DNA of 64,000 nucleotides. Source: CAYFKJ01 sp964343605. GTDB taxonomy: Bacteria; Pseudomonadota; Alphaproteobacteria; UBA2966. The stretch covers positions 558,001 through 622,000 of the forward strand of contig CAYFKJ010000001.1 in NCBI GenBank assembly GCA_964343605.1, written 5' to 3'. Within the stretch, counting starts at the first letter, position 1, and the number at the start of each line of letters is the position of its first letter. The position numbers and the translations under genes were made by a program. Below, one piece after another: positions 1-8,299 of this stretch. The notes beneath the pieces were generated by a model. It worked only from the letters and a program-made list of their open reading frames with translations, was not told the DNA's origin and searched no databases.

Positions 1-2366
1 GCTGACGATTTCAATTCCCTGGCGGCGCGTTGAAATCCCTCTTTTTGGGCAATTTTCACGCGTTCCCGGGTAAATATCGCGCCATATGGGTAGGCTTGAT
101 CCGTCAGGCCGCCGGCCCGGGCCATCAATTCGGACATACGTTCGCCACGCCGAATATCGTACAACCCAGGCCGGACAAATTCCCCCGACAGCAATACCGG
201 CCCACTATCGCGGTCGGTAAACAAGGCATTGAACCGAGCGACGTTGCCCGGATCGACGACGACCTGATGCGCGCTAACTCTTGTCAGATCCACCATGGTC
301 CTGTCGGTTCCGCCGGATAGGAATCTTGTGATTTCCACCTGCGTCGGATCGGATTCCCGCGTCAGACCTCCGACGACGGCAATCAACGACGACATTTTTG
401 TGCCCGACGTAACCGGATAGGCACCGGGGATTCTCACTTCGCCATTGACGGCCACGGCATGTTCCAAAGCGAATGGCAACAAATCCGGTATTCTGTTGAA
501 AACTTCGGGACAGGGGCGTGGATTCACGAATGCTGCCGAACCATTCACACCCAGCGCCTGCAACGCGCTCTCAAATCGATTTGAGCGGGTAAACCTGAGA
601 ATGGTCGCCAAGCTCCTCAACCCGGAACACGATTGCACGCTAAGCGTTTTTTGCGCGACCTCCGCAGAAATGGGCTGATTGGTCGCCAATGGACCGAGTC
701 GCGAAGCATCCGTCGTATCGTCGTCGCTGGCTTGATTCTCCGTCAGTTCCACGAGCCCACTGACTAGCGAAGTGACGTTTGTGGCAGCGGCGTCATCTTC
801 TTGATCCCGTCTTTCCTCGACGAGTTCGAAGTCCGGTGAGATCGCCCGCCGAACGTCATCGGAGGAGAGGAATCTTATCTCTTCCTGACTAAACACAATC
901 AGACGGTCGCGATCACGTAGAGAATAATCCTGCTCGCCGGAGAGAATCTTCCCTAGATTGAGCGCGAACAGCCTTCGTGCCCGGGTAGCCGGATCCGTCG
1001 TCTCAAGAACGGCAAACAACAAGTACGGATCGTCGCCAATATTCCGCTGATCTCCAACGAGGGCTCGAATCGTTGGCGTCGAGGCGAGAGAACGGCGTCC
1101 AGGATTACGTACATGGCCATCTATGCTCACGGTGCCGACCACGATATTTTCGCGGCGGCCCACGGTTACGATGTCACCGGCTCCCAAAACGCGATTGCTG
1201 TCAAATGTCTCTTCAACGATTTCCCGGCCGGAATCATCGAAATACATTACGGAAAAAATATTTCCCTTGGGCCGGATCGGATTTCCCGCCAACGCCATGG
1301 CTTCGCCAATGCTGATTTCCCTCTGGCCTTCCGCAAGTTCGAAGATACCGGGCGTTTGAACCTCGCCCGAAACGGCTACCGTGGCACCCAGGCTGGGAAC
1401 GAGAATGTGGTCACCATCACGAACTCCGAAGTTCTGACCACCAAACGTGGGATACAAAAGGTCGTACACGTCGACCCAGAATATGCGATCCCCCCGCTGA
1501 ACCTGCACACGCCTAAGACTCCCGGTTTTCCGGATCCCGCCGGCAACGGTCAAAGCGTCGAATACGGTCGAGAGGCCGGTCAGCTGGTGCACACCTGGTT
1601 TGCGGACCATACCGGTAACGCGCACGGCCGCCAGCCTAACGGCACCCAAAGCAATCGAAACATCGGTGCCGAAAACTGTGCGATTGACTGCATCCCTTAG
1701 GGATTGTCGAAATTCACCAAACGATTTGCCGGCGACCGGCACCTGGCCGATGTCTTCCAACCAGATGCTGCCCTGACGATCAACCCAAACCTTGCTCGCG
1801 CCGGTTTTGTTTCCCTCGAAAATAATTATGAGCTGATCACCGATCCCCAGCACGTAGTCATCTTGTATGGCCCCATTGACGAGAACATCAGGCTTGATAA
1901 TGCCGTCAAACACACGATATCCGGCTTGGAAAATGGAATTGCCGATCCGCCTACAATAATCGCGTTCCGTTTGAGAAAATTCCGAAAGGATGCTAACGAC
2001 CTGCTCGTCCTGCTTGCTGATCGTTCCCTGACAAAATTCAGCGATCAACATGTGTTCGGAGGTCGTGAAACTGGTGTTCAACTCGGGCGGAACGTCCGCT
2101 CCACCGCTCGCGAAAGGCGAACGGGCCACACCCTCAAGGGCGTCTTTTCGCGCTGAATCAATCGACGTCCCTACGCCCAAGCCCCCCCCGAGACGGCCGA
2201 CATCGCCACCTAGTTCTTCGAGCAAGCGAGAGAGGTCATCGATATTCAGCGTCGATGTGGCTTGGCCTAGTACAGGCGTGCTTATCGAGAAAGTGGACAA
2301 TAGAATAGCGACAAGGCAACAATATTGGGCTTTGACAAATGTTGGCAGCAGGTATCTTTTAAACAT
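1..2366 (-). CDS. SLBB-domain polysaccharide export protein (Wza/GfcE-like), 3' end cut by window edge
   Basis: Reading leftward from an ATG at 2366 the frame is open to base 1, about 788 codons, and the C-terminus lies outside the window. Residues 1-35 look like a signal peptide. A polysaccharide-export (PES) domain sits near residues 169-243 (YVLGIGDQL, then VWVDRQGSIWL). It is followed by several SLBB-type repeats marked by VTGMVRKPG (about 250), VSGEVQTPG (about 332), VDGHVRNPG, VNGEVRIPG and LSGEFVRPG. Such proteins form or gate the outer-membrane exit of capsule and exopolysaccharide systems. It is far longer than classic Wza (about 380 residues), so it belongs to the long multi-SLBB type. 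It is divergent from the YjbF-like lipoprotein, only 31 bases away, which supports a shared export job. The family is clear; the polymer is unknown. Confidence 0.85.
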   Translation of the reverse strand, partial: MFKRYLLPTFVKAQYCCLVAILLSTFSISTPVLGQATSTLNIDDLSRLLEELGGDVGRLGGGLGVGTSIDSARKDALEGVARSPFASGGADVPPELNTSFTTSEHMLIAEFCQGTISKQDEQVVSILSEFSQTERDYCRRIGNSIFQAGYRVFDGIIKPDVLVNGAIQDDYVLGIGDQLIIIFEGNKTGASKVWVDRQGSIWLEDIGQVPVAGKSFGEFRQSLRDAVNRTVFGTDVSIALGAVRLAAVRVTGMVRKPGVHQLTGLSTVFDALTVAGGIRKTGSLRRVQVQRGDRIFWVDVYDLLYPTFGGQNFGVRDGDHILVPSLGATVAVSGEVQTPGIFELAEGQREISIGEAMALAGNPIRPKGNIFSVMYFDDSGREIVEETFDSNRVLGAGDIVTVGRRENIVVGTVSIDGHVRNPGRRSLASTPTIRALVGDQRNIGDDPYLLFAVLETTDPATRARRLFALNLGKILSGEQDYSLRDRDRLIVFSQEEIRFLSSDDVRRAISPDFELVEERRDQEDDAAATNVTSLVSGLVELTENQASDDDTTDASRLGPLATNQPISAEVAQKTLSVQSCSGLRSLATILRFTRSNRFESALQALGVNGSAAFVNPRPCPEVFNRIPDLLPFALEHAVAVNGEVRIPGAYPVTSGTKMSSLIAVVGGLTRESDPTQVEITRFLSGGTDRTMVDLTRVSAHQVVVDPGNVARFNALFTDRDSGPVLLSGEFVRPGLYDIRRGERMSELMARAGGLTDQAYPYGAIFTRERVKIAQKEGFQRAARELKSS

Positions 2367-2397
2367 TCCGTATTTTCCCAATGTTAAAGGCTATCTC

Positions 2398-3099
2398 TTG
2401 ACATTCTTTGGAAGAACACCGCGATCCCCCGATAAGAAGTGCGCTTTTCAACGTCGTCAATTCATTGTCTGCGGAGCTGCTTTCGTGGCGGGCTGCGCCG
2501 AATCACCGATAATTGCCAACGCTGCAAAAGCTTTCAAATATATTACCGTAGGATTGCCAGATGCCGAGTTCAGTCGCGAGTTGGTCACGAAAATACCATA
2601 TGCTTCACTGAGCGCAAAGATTGGAAAAGGGCCTCGTTCACTTCTCATACTGAACCGGTACGCTCAAGACGAGAAGCACTGGGTATCCGCGGACAATGCC
2701 GTTTTGGTTACACGTCACGGTAGGATCGTCAAAACAACTGGATTTCCCGAAAATTTACTTGGCACCTCAACTGCTCTGCGTGATCCCGTAAACCGACGGC
2801 TACACACCCTTAAGAAAACGATACGCCACCACCGGACCATTGATGTCGACATCGATAAAAGATTCGGCATACCAATATTTTCGACATTCATCCCCATGGG
2901 TCCGAGAAAAATCGTGATAGCGGACTTGGAAATAAAAACGTTTCTGGTTCGGGAGGAGAACCGGGCCCAAACCATCAACTGGTCATTTACGAATTATTAC
3001 TGGGTGGACGCTCTGGACGGTTTTGTTTGGAAGAGCCATCAGCATATTGCCCGCTCGTTCGATCCTATCAGCATCGAAATCCTGAAGCCGGCTGCCTAA
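2398..3099 (+). CDS. YjbF/GfcB-family outer-membrane lipoprotein
   Basis: The product has 233 residues when started at TTG 2398, which has AAAGG seven bases upstream. The open frame extends further left, but only through the divergent SLBB gene. The N-terminus has basic residues KK/RR at 13-20, a hydrophobic stretch and a lipobox VAGC with the lipid-accepting Cys at 33. The body carries features of the YjbF/GfcB (group 4 capsule) lipoprotein family: YITVGLPDAEF near the start of the mature part, WVSADNAVLVTRHGRIV in the middle and NYYWVDALDGFVWKSHQ near the end. In Escherichia coli this family is encoded with YjbE, YjbG and YjbH or with the gfc genes and is needed for polymer secretion. It converges on the YjbE-like gene. 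Function is by family only; the start is likely but not certain. Confidence 0.85.
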   Translation: MTFFGRTPRSPDKKCAFQRRQFIVCGAAFVAGCAESPIIANAAKAFKYITVGLPDAEFSRELVTKIPYASLSAKIGKGPRSLLILNRYAQDEKHWVSADNAVLVTRHGRIVKTTGFPENLLGTSTALRDPVNRRLHTLKKTIRHHRTIDVDIDKRFGIPIFSTFIPMGPRKIVIADLEIKTFLVREENRAQTINWSFTNYYWVDALDGFVWKSHQHIARSFDPISIEILKPAA

Positions 3100-3179
3100 A
3101 CCTCCAGGCTGCTATACCCCCAATACGAATCGGCAACATGTCGTCCGGCGCAGAACACTTACCCGGAGGGCAAAAAAAA

Positions 3180-3212
3180 CAGCCCGCCGGTTGACCAACA
3201 ACCGGCGGGCTG
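3180..3212 (-). terminator. Strong intrinsic terminator between convergent yjbF-like and yjbE-like genes
   Basis: A perfect 14-base stem (3180-3193 against 3199-3212, arm CAGCCCGCCGGTTG) closes a 5-base loop. Read on the minus strand the stem is followed by a run of T (the A run at 3173-3179), a textbook rho-independent terminator for the small secreted-protein gene. Read on the plus strand it is followed only by AATTCTC, so it is weaker in that direction. It separates two converging genes. Confidence 0.92.
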
Positions 3213-3241
3213 AATTCTCTGATTTAGGCCTACGCGCGCAA

Positions 3242-3601
3242 TTAGAATGCGCCGTTCACGTTACCCAAATCCGCAGAAATACCGCATGTGTTCGACGGGC
3301 AGGGGTCGAAATGCCCAAGGTGGTTCTGTGTCGACGTCGCCGTAATCGTTGACGTAGTACCTTGGTCATCATCATCGCTTGTAACCGCAGCAACCGCTAC
3401 GGCTACCGCCGCGGCGACAGCAATACCAGCGGCAACGGCACCCGCGGTCACGCCGCCGGCAGCACCCGCGGCCTCTTCTTGACCAGAAGCGGCACCGGTA
3501 CCCGTCTTGTGAATAAGCTGCGACTGAGCCATGGAAATGCTCGGGGCCGAAGCTAATGCAACCGCGAAACCGATTGCCGTCAAAGTCTTGCGCAAAGCCA
3601 T
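3242..3601 (-). CDS. Small secreted Ala-rich protein, YjbE/GfcA-like
   Basis: The product has 119 residues. ATG at 3601 follows a GGGAGG box. A longer in-frame start at 3739 exists but adds a tail without signal-peptide character. Residues 1-25 are a clean signal peptide (MALRKTLTAIGF..., ending SISMA-QS). The mature part is a long Ala/Gly/Val stretch, an acidic SDDDDQG patch, a Thr/Ser-rich TTSTITATSTQ segment and a C-terminal tail with two Cys (about residues 100-106). The order hydrophobic Ala-rich, acidic/Gly, Thr-rich matches E. coli YjbE in character. With a YjbF-like lipoprotein and an SLBB exporter beside it I infer the YjbE/GfcA role in exopolysaccharide secretion. Sequence this short and compositionally biased cannot prove homology. 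Confidence 0.7.
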   Translation of the reverse strand: MALRKTLTAIGFAVALASAPSISMAQSQLIHKTGTGAASGQEEAAGAAGGVTAGAVAAGIAVAAAVAVAVAAVTSDDDDQGTTSTITATSTQNHLGHFDPCPSNTCGISADLGNVNGAF

Positions 3602-4005
3602 TGTTAAGGGACCTCCCAATAAAAAATCACGTAAACCGTAGCGCCAATTCTTCGCCTCTTCAAGGCAAATCATCCCTGCGAAACGAAGACGCGCTATCCC
3701 CATCTGAGGCCGCAGCTTCGATACGCTCCGGCTCCCCAAGACCTCAAAGAGTCCCCTACAGTGCTGTAACAGACCCCATTCGCCTCGGGCAACGATGAAA
3801 ACTTAGTGGAATTTCCCTATGTGTGCAATAGCTTAACACGCACTAGAATCAAACGGCACACACTGTTGCTATTGTGCAACAGCGCCGTCAAATTCGGCCC
3901 CGGAATCGCTCTTGAGCCAGCTTTCAATCTGCGGCATCTCCCCATGGCCGATCGGGTCCCGCAATTTGCCTTTTACATGGATGCCACCGCGGTCTATGAA
4001 CAGCC
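3602..4005. promoter_or_regulatory. 404-base intergenic region with inverted repeat CTGTTGC-N6-GCAACAG
   Basis: This stretch between the yjbE-like gene and the DUF3108-like gene has no convincing gene; a 71-codon frame at 3806-4021 lacks a ribosome site and family features. It should hold the promoter of the minus-strand gene and that of the rightward gene at 4006. The most striking element is a perfect 7-base inverted repeat with a 6-base spacer at 3863-3882. A related half, GTGTGCAATA, lies at 3821-3830 and CAGTGCTGTAACAG lies at about 3758-3771. These resemble regulator binding sites; the regulator is not identifiable from the sequence. Confidence 0.45.
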
Positions 4006-4827
4006 ATGCGTTTGGCAGTAATCATAATAATGGCTTTATTGTCGTTTTCCGATGACGACGCTTCGGCGGCAACTCAACTGTCGCCAAAACAACTGACGTT
4101 GAATTACCAAATATTCGTCGGTGGTTTTGAGACGGGGCGGGTGGAATTGACCGTCTCGCGCAACAATTCGGAATACATCATGACCAGCCAAGTCCGCTCC
4201 ATGGGGTTGATCGACGCGCTTATCGGCTTTCGCTCCAAGGCCCGTACGAACGGGCATGTCAGGCAGGACGCCGTCTGGCCGGGTGCTCATTCGGCAGACA
4301 ATCTCTGGATGGGAGATAAGCGCCATGTCCGGATCAACTACGGCGCGGAGGGCCCAAAACAAGTGCAGGTTGCACCGTTGCCGGAAGACGACGATCGCGA
4401 ACCGGTGCCGCCGGCATTGCGGCTCGGCACTTTGGATGCCCTCAGCGCAGCCCTGGCGATGAGCCGCTTGGCCAGTGAGGACGAGAGTTCAAGGTGTTCC
4501 GGCAGCCTGCCGGTATTCGACGGCCGCCGGCGCTACAATATACGCAGCCGCGGCATCGGACCCGACGTTCTCAAGGGTCGCGTTTTCAACGGCAAAGCCT
4601 ACAAGTGCGAGGTCGAGCTTGAGCGCATTGCCGGGCACTCCGAGAGTCCCTGGCTGCCCAGACAGGAGAACGAGGGGGGCGACATCTGGTTCGCCAAGCT
4701 GTCGCGTGATTGGCCCGCCATTCCCGTCCGCTTCGAAACCGATATCGGCATGGGTTCGGTGGTCATCCATATCACGCACGCCGCCGGTACGGGCCTCAAG
4801 CTGGGCCGGCCCCTCGAAGGGAACTAA
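4006..4827 (+). CDS. DUF3108-like periplasmic protein
   Basis: The product has 273 residues. It starts with a short signal peptide (MRLAVIIIMALLSF, cleavage probably near ASAA at 20-23). The mature protein begins with a beta-rich stretch LTLNYQIFVGGFETGRVELTV, typical of DUF3108 proteins, and repeats the pattern of short strands with R/K-rich turns. A GTLDALSAAL segment (about 148-157) and C-terminal IPVRFETDIGMGSVVIHI also fit. The family is thought to be periplasmic or outer-membrane associated and its function is unknown. The stop overlaps the stop of the convergent esterase gene by 3 bases. There is no strong Shine-Dalgarno sequence before the ATG. Confidence 0.7.
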   Translation: MRLAVIIIMALLSFSDDDASAATQLSPKQLTLNYQIFVGGFETGRVELTVSRNNSEYIMTSQVRSMGLIDALIGFRSKARTNGHVRQDAVWPGAHSADNLWMGDKRHVRINYGAEGPKQVQVAPLPEDDDREPVPPALRLGTLDALSAALAMSRLASEDESSRCSGSLPVFDGRRRYNIRSRGIGPDVLKGRVFNGKAYKCEVELERIAGHSESPWLPRQENEGGDIWFAKLSRDWPAIPVRFETDIGMGSVVIHITHAAGTGLKLGRPLEGN

Positions 4828-5642
4828 CTCCCCGTTCGCCGATTGGCGTCGAGGAAATCGACGATCGCCCGCAGGACCTGGCGGTCGGCCAGTACGTTGT
4901 GCTCGGAACCGTTGGTCAGGACGATTGACCGCGACCCCGGTCGGCCCAGCATGTGGGCGCCGCAATCGCCCTGCTGATGATTCTTGCGATACCAGGGATC
5001 GTCTCCCCGGACGACGGCAAGAATGGGTTCGTTCGGCGGGGCGCTGATGCCGTGGACGATCGGTGCGCCGGTACAGGTCCACTGGGCAATCACCCGGGCC
5101 CGGAACTCATCTCCGCGATAAAGGGCGGCGGCGACACCGCCTTCCGAAATGCCCAGCAGGAACAGGTTGTTCCGGTCGGCCCACTGCAGGCGCGCCAAGC
5201 GGTCCAGGGCAAAGGATATTTCCGTCAGTCGGAAGTCGTAGACGAAGCGATTGAAGCCGCCGGTCTGGGTTTCCGAATCGCACTGCAACGGGCGATAGCG
5301 ACGGGCCATCGAGTCCGGTGCGATCACGGCGTAGCCCGCGCGCGTCAGCATCTTCATGAATTTCTTGTCGCCGATTCCCGTACAACCATGAGCGTAGAGA
5401 ACGACCGGCAATCGCGAGCCGCGCGGCAAGGCTCCCAGCCGGGCGCGAACGGTTGAATCGCCGAGACGGGAGACCAACGTGCTCTGCCCCCCGCGCAACG
5501 GCGGCAAAGCGACAATGGCCTCCGACCAGGTCAGCTCGATATCCGGGCGCGGATCGATGATGGGGATGGGCGCCTGGCAGGACGCCGTCACCAAACCCGT
5601 TAGACACACGGCCACAATGCCGCCGATCGCTCTCATTTTCAT
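4824..5642 (-). CDS. Alpha/beta-hydrolase (dienelactone-hydrolase-like) lipoprotein or exported esterase
   Basis: The product has 272 residues from ATG 5642, which overlaps the ispE stop as ATGA and so is probably translationally coupled. The N-terminus MKMRAIGGIVAVCLTGLVTASC is a signal peptide with a possible lipobox at TASC, though Thr at -3 is not ideal. The alpha/beta-hydrolase core shows the oxyanion region LYAHGCTGIG, a nucleophile elbow GISEGG, a candidate acid in VVRGDDPWY and a candidate His in NGSEHNVL. This gives a full Ser-Asp-His triad, so an active esterase or carboxylic-ester hydrolase is expected in the envelope. The substrate is not predictable. It is the last gene of the TPR-ispE-esterase unit. 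Confidence 0.75.
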   Translation of the reverse strand: MKMRAIGGIVAVCLTGLVTASCQAPIPIIDPRPDIELTWSEAIVALPPLRGGQSTLVSRLGDSTVRARLGALPRGSRLPVVLYAHGCTGIGDKKFMKMLTRAGYAVIAPDSMARRYRPLQCDSETQTGGFNRFVYDFRLTEISFALDRLARLQWADRNNLFLLGISEGGVAAALYRGDEFRARVIAQWTCTGAPIVHGISAPPNEPILAVVRGDDPWYRKNHQQGDCGAHMLGRPGSRSIVLTNGSEHNVLADRQVLRAIVDFLDANRRTGS

Positions 5643-6556
5643 GCCCGCAGTGTTTTCCAGGAGGACACGTCGGTCAACAGGGGAGCCGCCCGGACCCACC
5701 AGTCCGGACTTTCCGTGGAGATCGACCCCGCGGCGGCGGCGGCTTCCGCTTCGCCAGCATACAATCCGAAACAGCTTGCGCCGCTGCCCGACATGCGCGC
5801 CATCAGGCAGCCGTCGCTTGCCGCCAAGGCGGAAATGACGTCGCCGATCACCGGCGCCAGCGTCTTTGCCGGCGTTTCCAAATCGTTGTGCCGCCTGCCC
5901 AGTTCCGCGGCGAGCGATCGGACGTCGGCCACATCCCCGGTTAACGGCGCTTCGGCTTTCCCGAATCCGCCGAGTTCGGAAAATACCGCCGCCGTCGAAA
6001 GCGCCTCGCGCGGGTTGATCAGAACCAAGTGCGCGGCGGGCAGCGATCCCGAGGGACGCAGGTTTTCGCCCATCCCCGCAACCAGCGACGATCCGGACTG
6101 AAGACAGACCGGCACGTCGGCACCCAGGCTCAAGCCGATGCCGGGTAGATCGACGTCATCGCGCTCGACCCGCCAATGGTCGCACAGAAGTTGCAGAACG
6201 GCGGCGGCGTCCGCGGAACCGCCCCCCAAGCCCGCGGCCGAGGGCAGTTGCTTGTCGAGCAGAAGGGTTCCTTCGAGCGGCTTGCCCAGGGCACCCGCCA
6301 ATCGCCGGGCAGCCTGCATCACGAGGTTGTCTTCCGGCTCCAGTCCGTCCAGCGCACCGGCCTCCGGCCCGGTGATTTCCAGCCCGGCCGGTCCATCGGG
6401 ACGAAAGCCGACGCCGTCCCCAATGCCCGCGAAGGCGACAAGGCTTTCCAATTCATGGAAACCGTCGGTCCGGCGTCCTGTGACATGGAGGTAGAGATTG
6501 ATCTTGGCGGGCGCTCTCAGTCGGATGGTGGCCGCTGCGCTCCCATCAATTGCCAT
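5639..6556 (-). CDS. ispE: 4-diphosphocytidyl-2-C-methyl-D-erythritol kinase
   Basis: This GHMP kinase of 305 residues phosphorylates CDP-ME in the cytosolic non-mevalonate isoprenoid pathway. The N-terminal motif APAKINLYLHVTGRRTDGFH is the IspE signature. The ATP-binding glycine-rich loop PSAAGLGGGSADAAA lies at about 107-121 and the C-terminal MSGSGASCFGLY motif closes the nucleotide pocket. Length fits the family (about 280-310). The ATG at 6556 overlaps the end of the upstream TPR gene by 11 bases and the stop overlaps the esterase start, indicating one transcript. No anomaly seen. Confidence 0.97.
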   Translation of the reverse strand: MAIDGSAAATIRLRAPAKINLYLHVTGRRTDGFHELESLVAFAGIGDGVGFRPDGPAGLEITGPEAGALDGLEPEDNLVMQAARRLAGALGKPLEGTLLLDKQLPSAAGLGGGSADAAAVLQLLCDHWRVERDDVDLPGIGLSLGADVPVCLQSGSSLVAGMGENLRPSGSLPAAHLVLINPREALSTAAVFSELGGFGKAEAPLTGDVADVRSLAAELGRRHNDLETPAKTLAPVIGDVISALAASDGCLMARMSGSGASCFGLYAGEAEAAAAAGSISTESPDWWVRAAPLLTDVSSWKTLRA

Positions 6557-8237
6557 TGGTGTCCGGAACCGCGTCCAAGCCGCCCTCGATTTTCAGCTTC
6601 AGGATCTTGGCCAGGTCTTCAGTGGGATTGAGCACCAGGGAATGCCGCCATTGGAATCCCGCCTCCAACCGACGGCCCACCTTCCACAATGCGTCGCCCA
6701 GGTGATCATTGATAATGGGATCTTCGGGCCTGAGCGCCACGGCGCGCTCCAGTTGCACGACGGCAGCTTCGAAATCACCAAGCCGGTACAGCACCCAGCC
6801 CAGGCTGTCGACGATATAGCCGTCCCGCGGGCGGAGATCGACGGCTTTCTCGATCATCGCCCGCGCGCGCTTGAAGTGCATGTTCTTTTCAATCCAGGAG
6901 TAGCCCAGGTAATTCATCACCAGAGGCTGGTCCGGCTTGATTTCCAGCGCCTTGAGAAAATCGGCTTCGGCCTTTTCCCAGCGGTCGGTGCGCTCGTAGG
7001 AAATACCCCGCGAATAATAAAGCGTCCAATCGCGTTCCCGCGGTTGCGATATGCGATCAAGCGCTTCGGAATAGGCCTCGCCGGCATCGGCAAAGCGCTT
7101 TCGCGACCGGTAGATATCGCCAAGGGCGACAAGCGCATCGGTTCTGGAGGGATGCTGGTCGGCAAGCCGGCGGAGCAGGCCTGCCGCCTCGTCTGTCTTG
7201 TCCAGTTGATCCAGATTGGTCGCCATGCGAATACGCGCATTCCAGCCATAGGGCGTGTCCGAGTCGATGGCCTCATAGACCCGGTTGGCGGCCAGCCAGC
7301 TGTCGCGTGTTTCGTGGATACCGCCGAGCAAGGCCTGCGCCGCCGGAAAATCGGGCTTCAGATACAGGGCGGTCTGAACGAAGATCAGCGCCGAATCGAG
7401 GGCGTTTTCGGGAACCAGGATGGCCGCGGCGCCATAGAACGTCTCCGCCGTTCCGTCGACGGCATCCAAAATGCCCTTTGGCGGTGTACCGCCGGATTTC
7501 GCGCGCGCCTCGGCCTCCAGAACCAACGGGTTGTCGGGATCGTTCTTGAGGTAGTCGGCGTAGATCTTGAGCGCCTCCTCGGGCTTGCCGTTGCGTTCCA
7601 GAAAGGCGCCGAACAATTCGACGACGCGCAGCGACCGGCCCTCGCGGGATTGCATCGTATCGCGGAAATCCTTCTCGGCGGCTTCGGCGCGGCCCGCCGC
7701 GTCATTGATCAAGGCGCGATGGAAGCTTTTGAATAGCTTGAACTGCTTGCGTTTCTTCAGGCCGTTCAAGGCGTTCAACGCATCGTCGTATTTTTCCTCC
7801 CCGACCCTCGACCAAGCTTCGGTGATCGGCACCAGAAGGCCCATGAACCGGGACCGCGACGCCCGCGACAGTGATTTTGCGGATTGTTCGAAATCGCTGG
7901 CCCGGATGTAGTCAACCGCAATGACCGTGTTGGCCAGTCCGGCCCGGGTGTTCTGCTTGACCAGACCGCGGGCGATCTCCACCGCCTTGCCGGTTTCACC
8001 GTTAGCCAGCAGGCTCTGGAATGTACGGCGCATCAGAACCGCGTTCTTGGGATCCTCCGCCAGAACCGTAAGGAACAGGCGCGACGCCGTTTCGGTGTCC
8101 TGGTTGCGAGCCGCAAAGCGCGCCGAGAGGTAGCGTCCGGTGAAGGTGGAGGCGCCGTCCGCGGCGCTCACTTGCGGCGGGATGGTCAGCGCGCCGGCCG
8201 CGATCAGGCCAAGTGCTATCGTCGTTTTGCGAATCAT
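6546..8237 (-). CDS. Exported tetratricopeptide-repeat protein
   Basis: The product has 563 residues with a signal peptide at 1-25 (MIRKTTIALGLIAAGALTI, cleavage near VSAAD). The rest is helical TPR units, best seen in the C-terminal half: YGWNARIRMATNLDQLDKTDEA, DALVALGDIYRSRKRFADAG, YSRGISYERTDRWEKAEADF, NYLGYSWIEKNMHFKRA, DSLGWVLYRLGDFEAA and NDHLGDALWKVGRRLEAG. Genes of this type sit directly upstream of ispE in many alphaproteobacteria. TPRs act as protein-protein scaffolds, probably here in the periplasm. No enzymatic domain is visible. It starts the three-gene minus-strand unit. The partner is unknown. Confidence 0.9.
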   Translation of the reverse strand: MIRKTTIALGLIAAGALTIPPQVSAADGASTFTGRYLSARFAARNQDTETASRLFLTVLAEDPKNAVLMRRTFQSLLANGETGKAVEIARGLVKQNTRAGLANTVIAVDYIRASDFEQSAKSLSRASRSRFMGLLVPITEAWSRVGEEKYDDALNALNGLKKRKQFKLFKSFHRALINDAAGRAEAAEKDFRDTMQSREGRSLRVVELFGAFLERNGKPEEALKIYADYLKNDPDNPLVLEAEARAKSGGTPPKGILDAVDGTAETFYGAAAILVPENALDSALIFVQTALYLKPDFPAAQALLGGIHETRDSWLAANRVYEAIDSDTPYGWNARIRMATNLDQLDKTDEAAGLLRRLADQHPSRTDALVALGDIYRSRKRFADAGEAYSEALDRISQPRERDWTLYYSRGISYERTDRWEKAEADFLKALEIKPDQPLVMNYLGYSWIEKNMHFKRARAMIEKAVDLRPRDGYIVDSLGWVLYRLGDFEAAVVQLERAVALRPEDPIINDHLGDALWKVGRRLEAGFQWRHSLVLNPTEDLAKILKLKIEGGLDAVPDTNGN

Positions 8238-8299
8238 GAAGACATCAAACCAGTCGACGCGCGTTTAGCGCAAATGGAATCTTCGTGTACGCCCACGCT

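Noticed and set aside
2050..2397. Upstream extension of the YjbF-like reading frame (to 349 codons).
   Set aside because: It lies on the opposite strand of the SLBB export gene and the lipobox only makes sense with a start near 2398.
3806..4021. 71-codon plus-strand frame.
   Set aside because: No ribosome site, no family features, and it overlaps the start region of the DUF3108-like gene.
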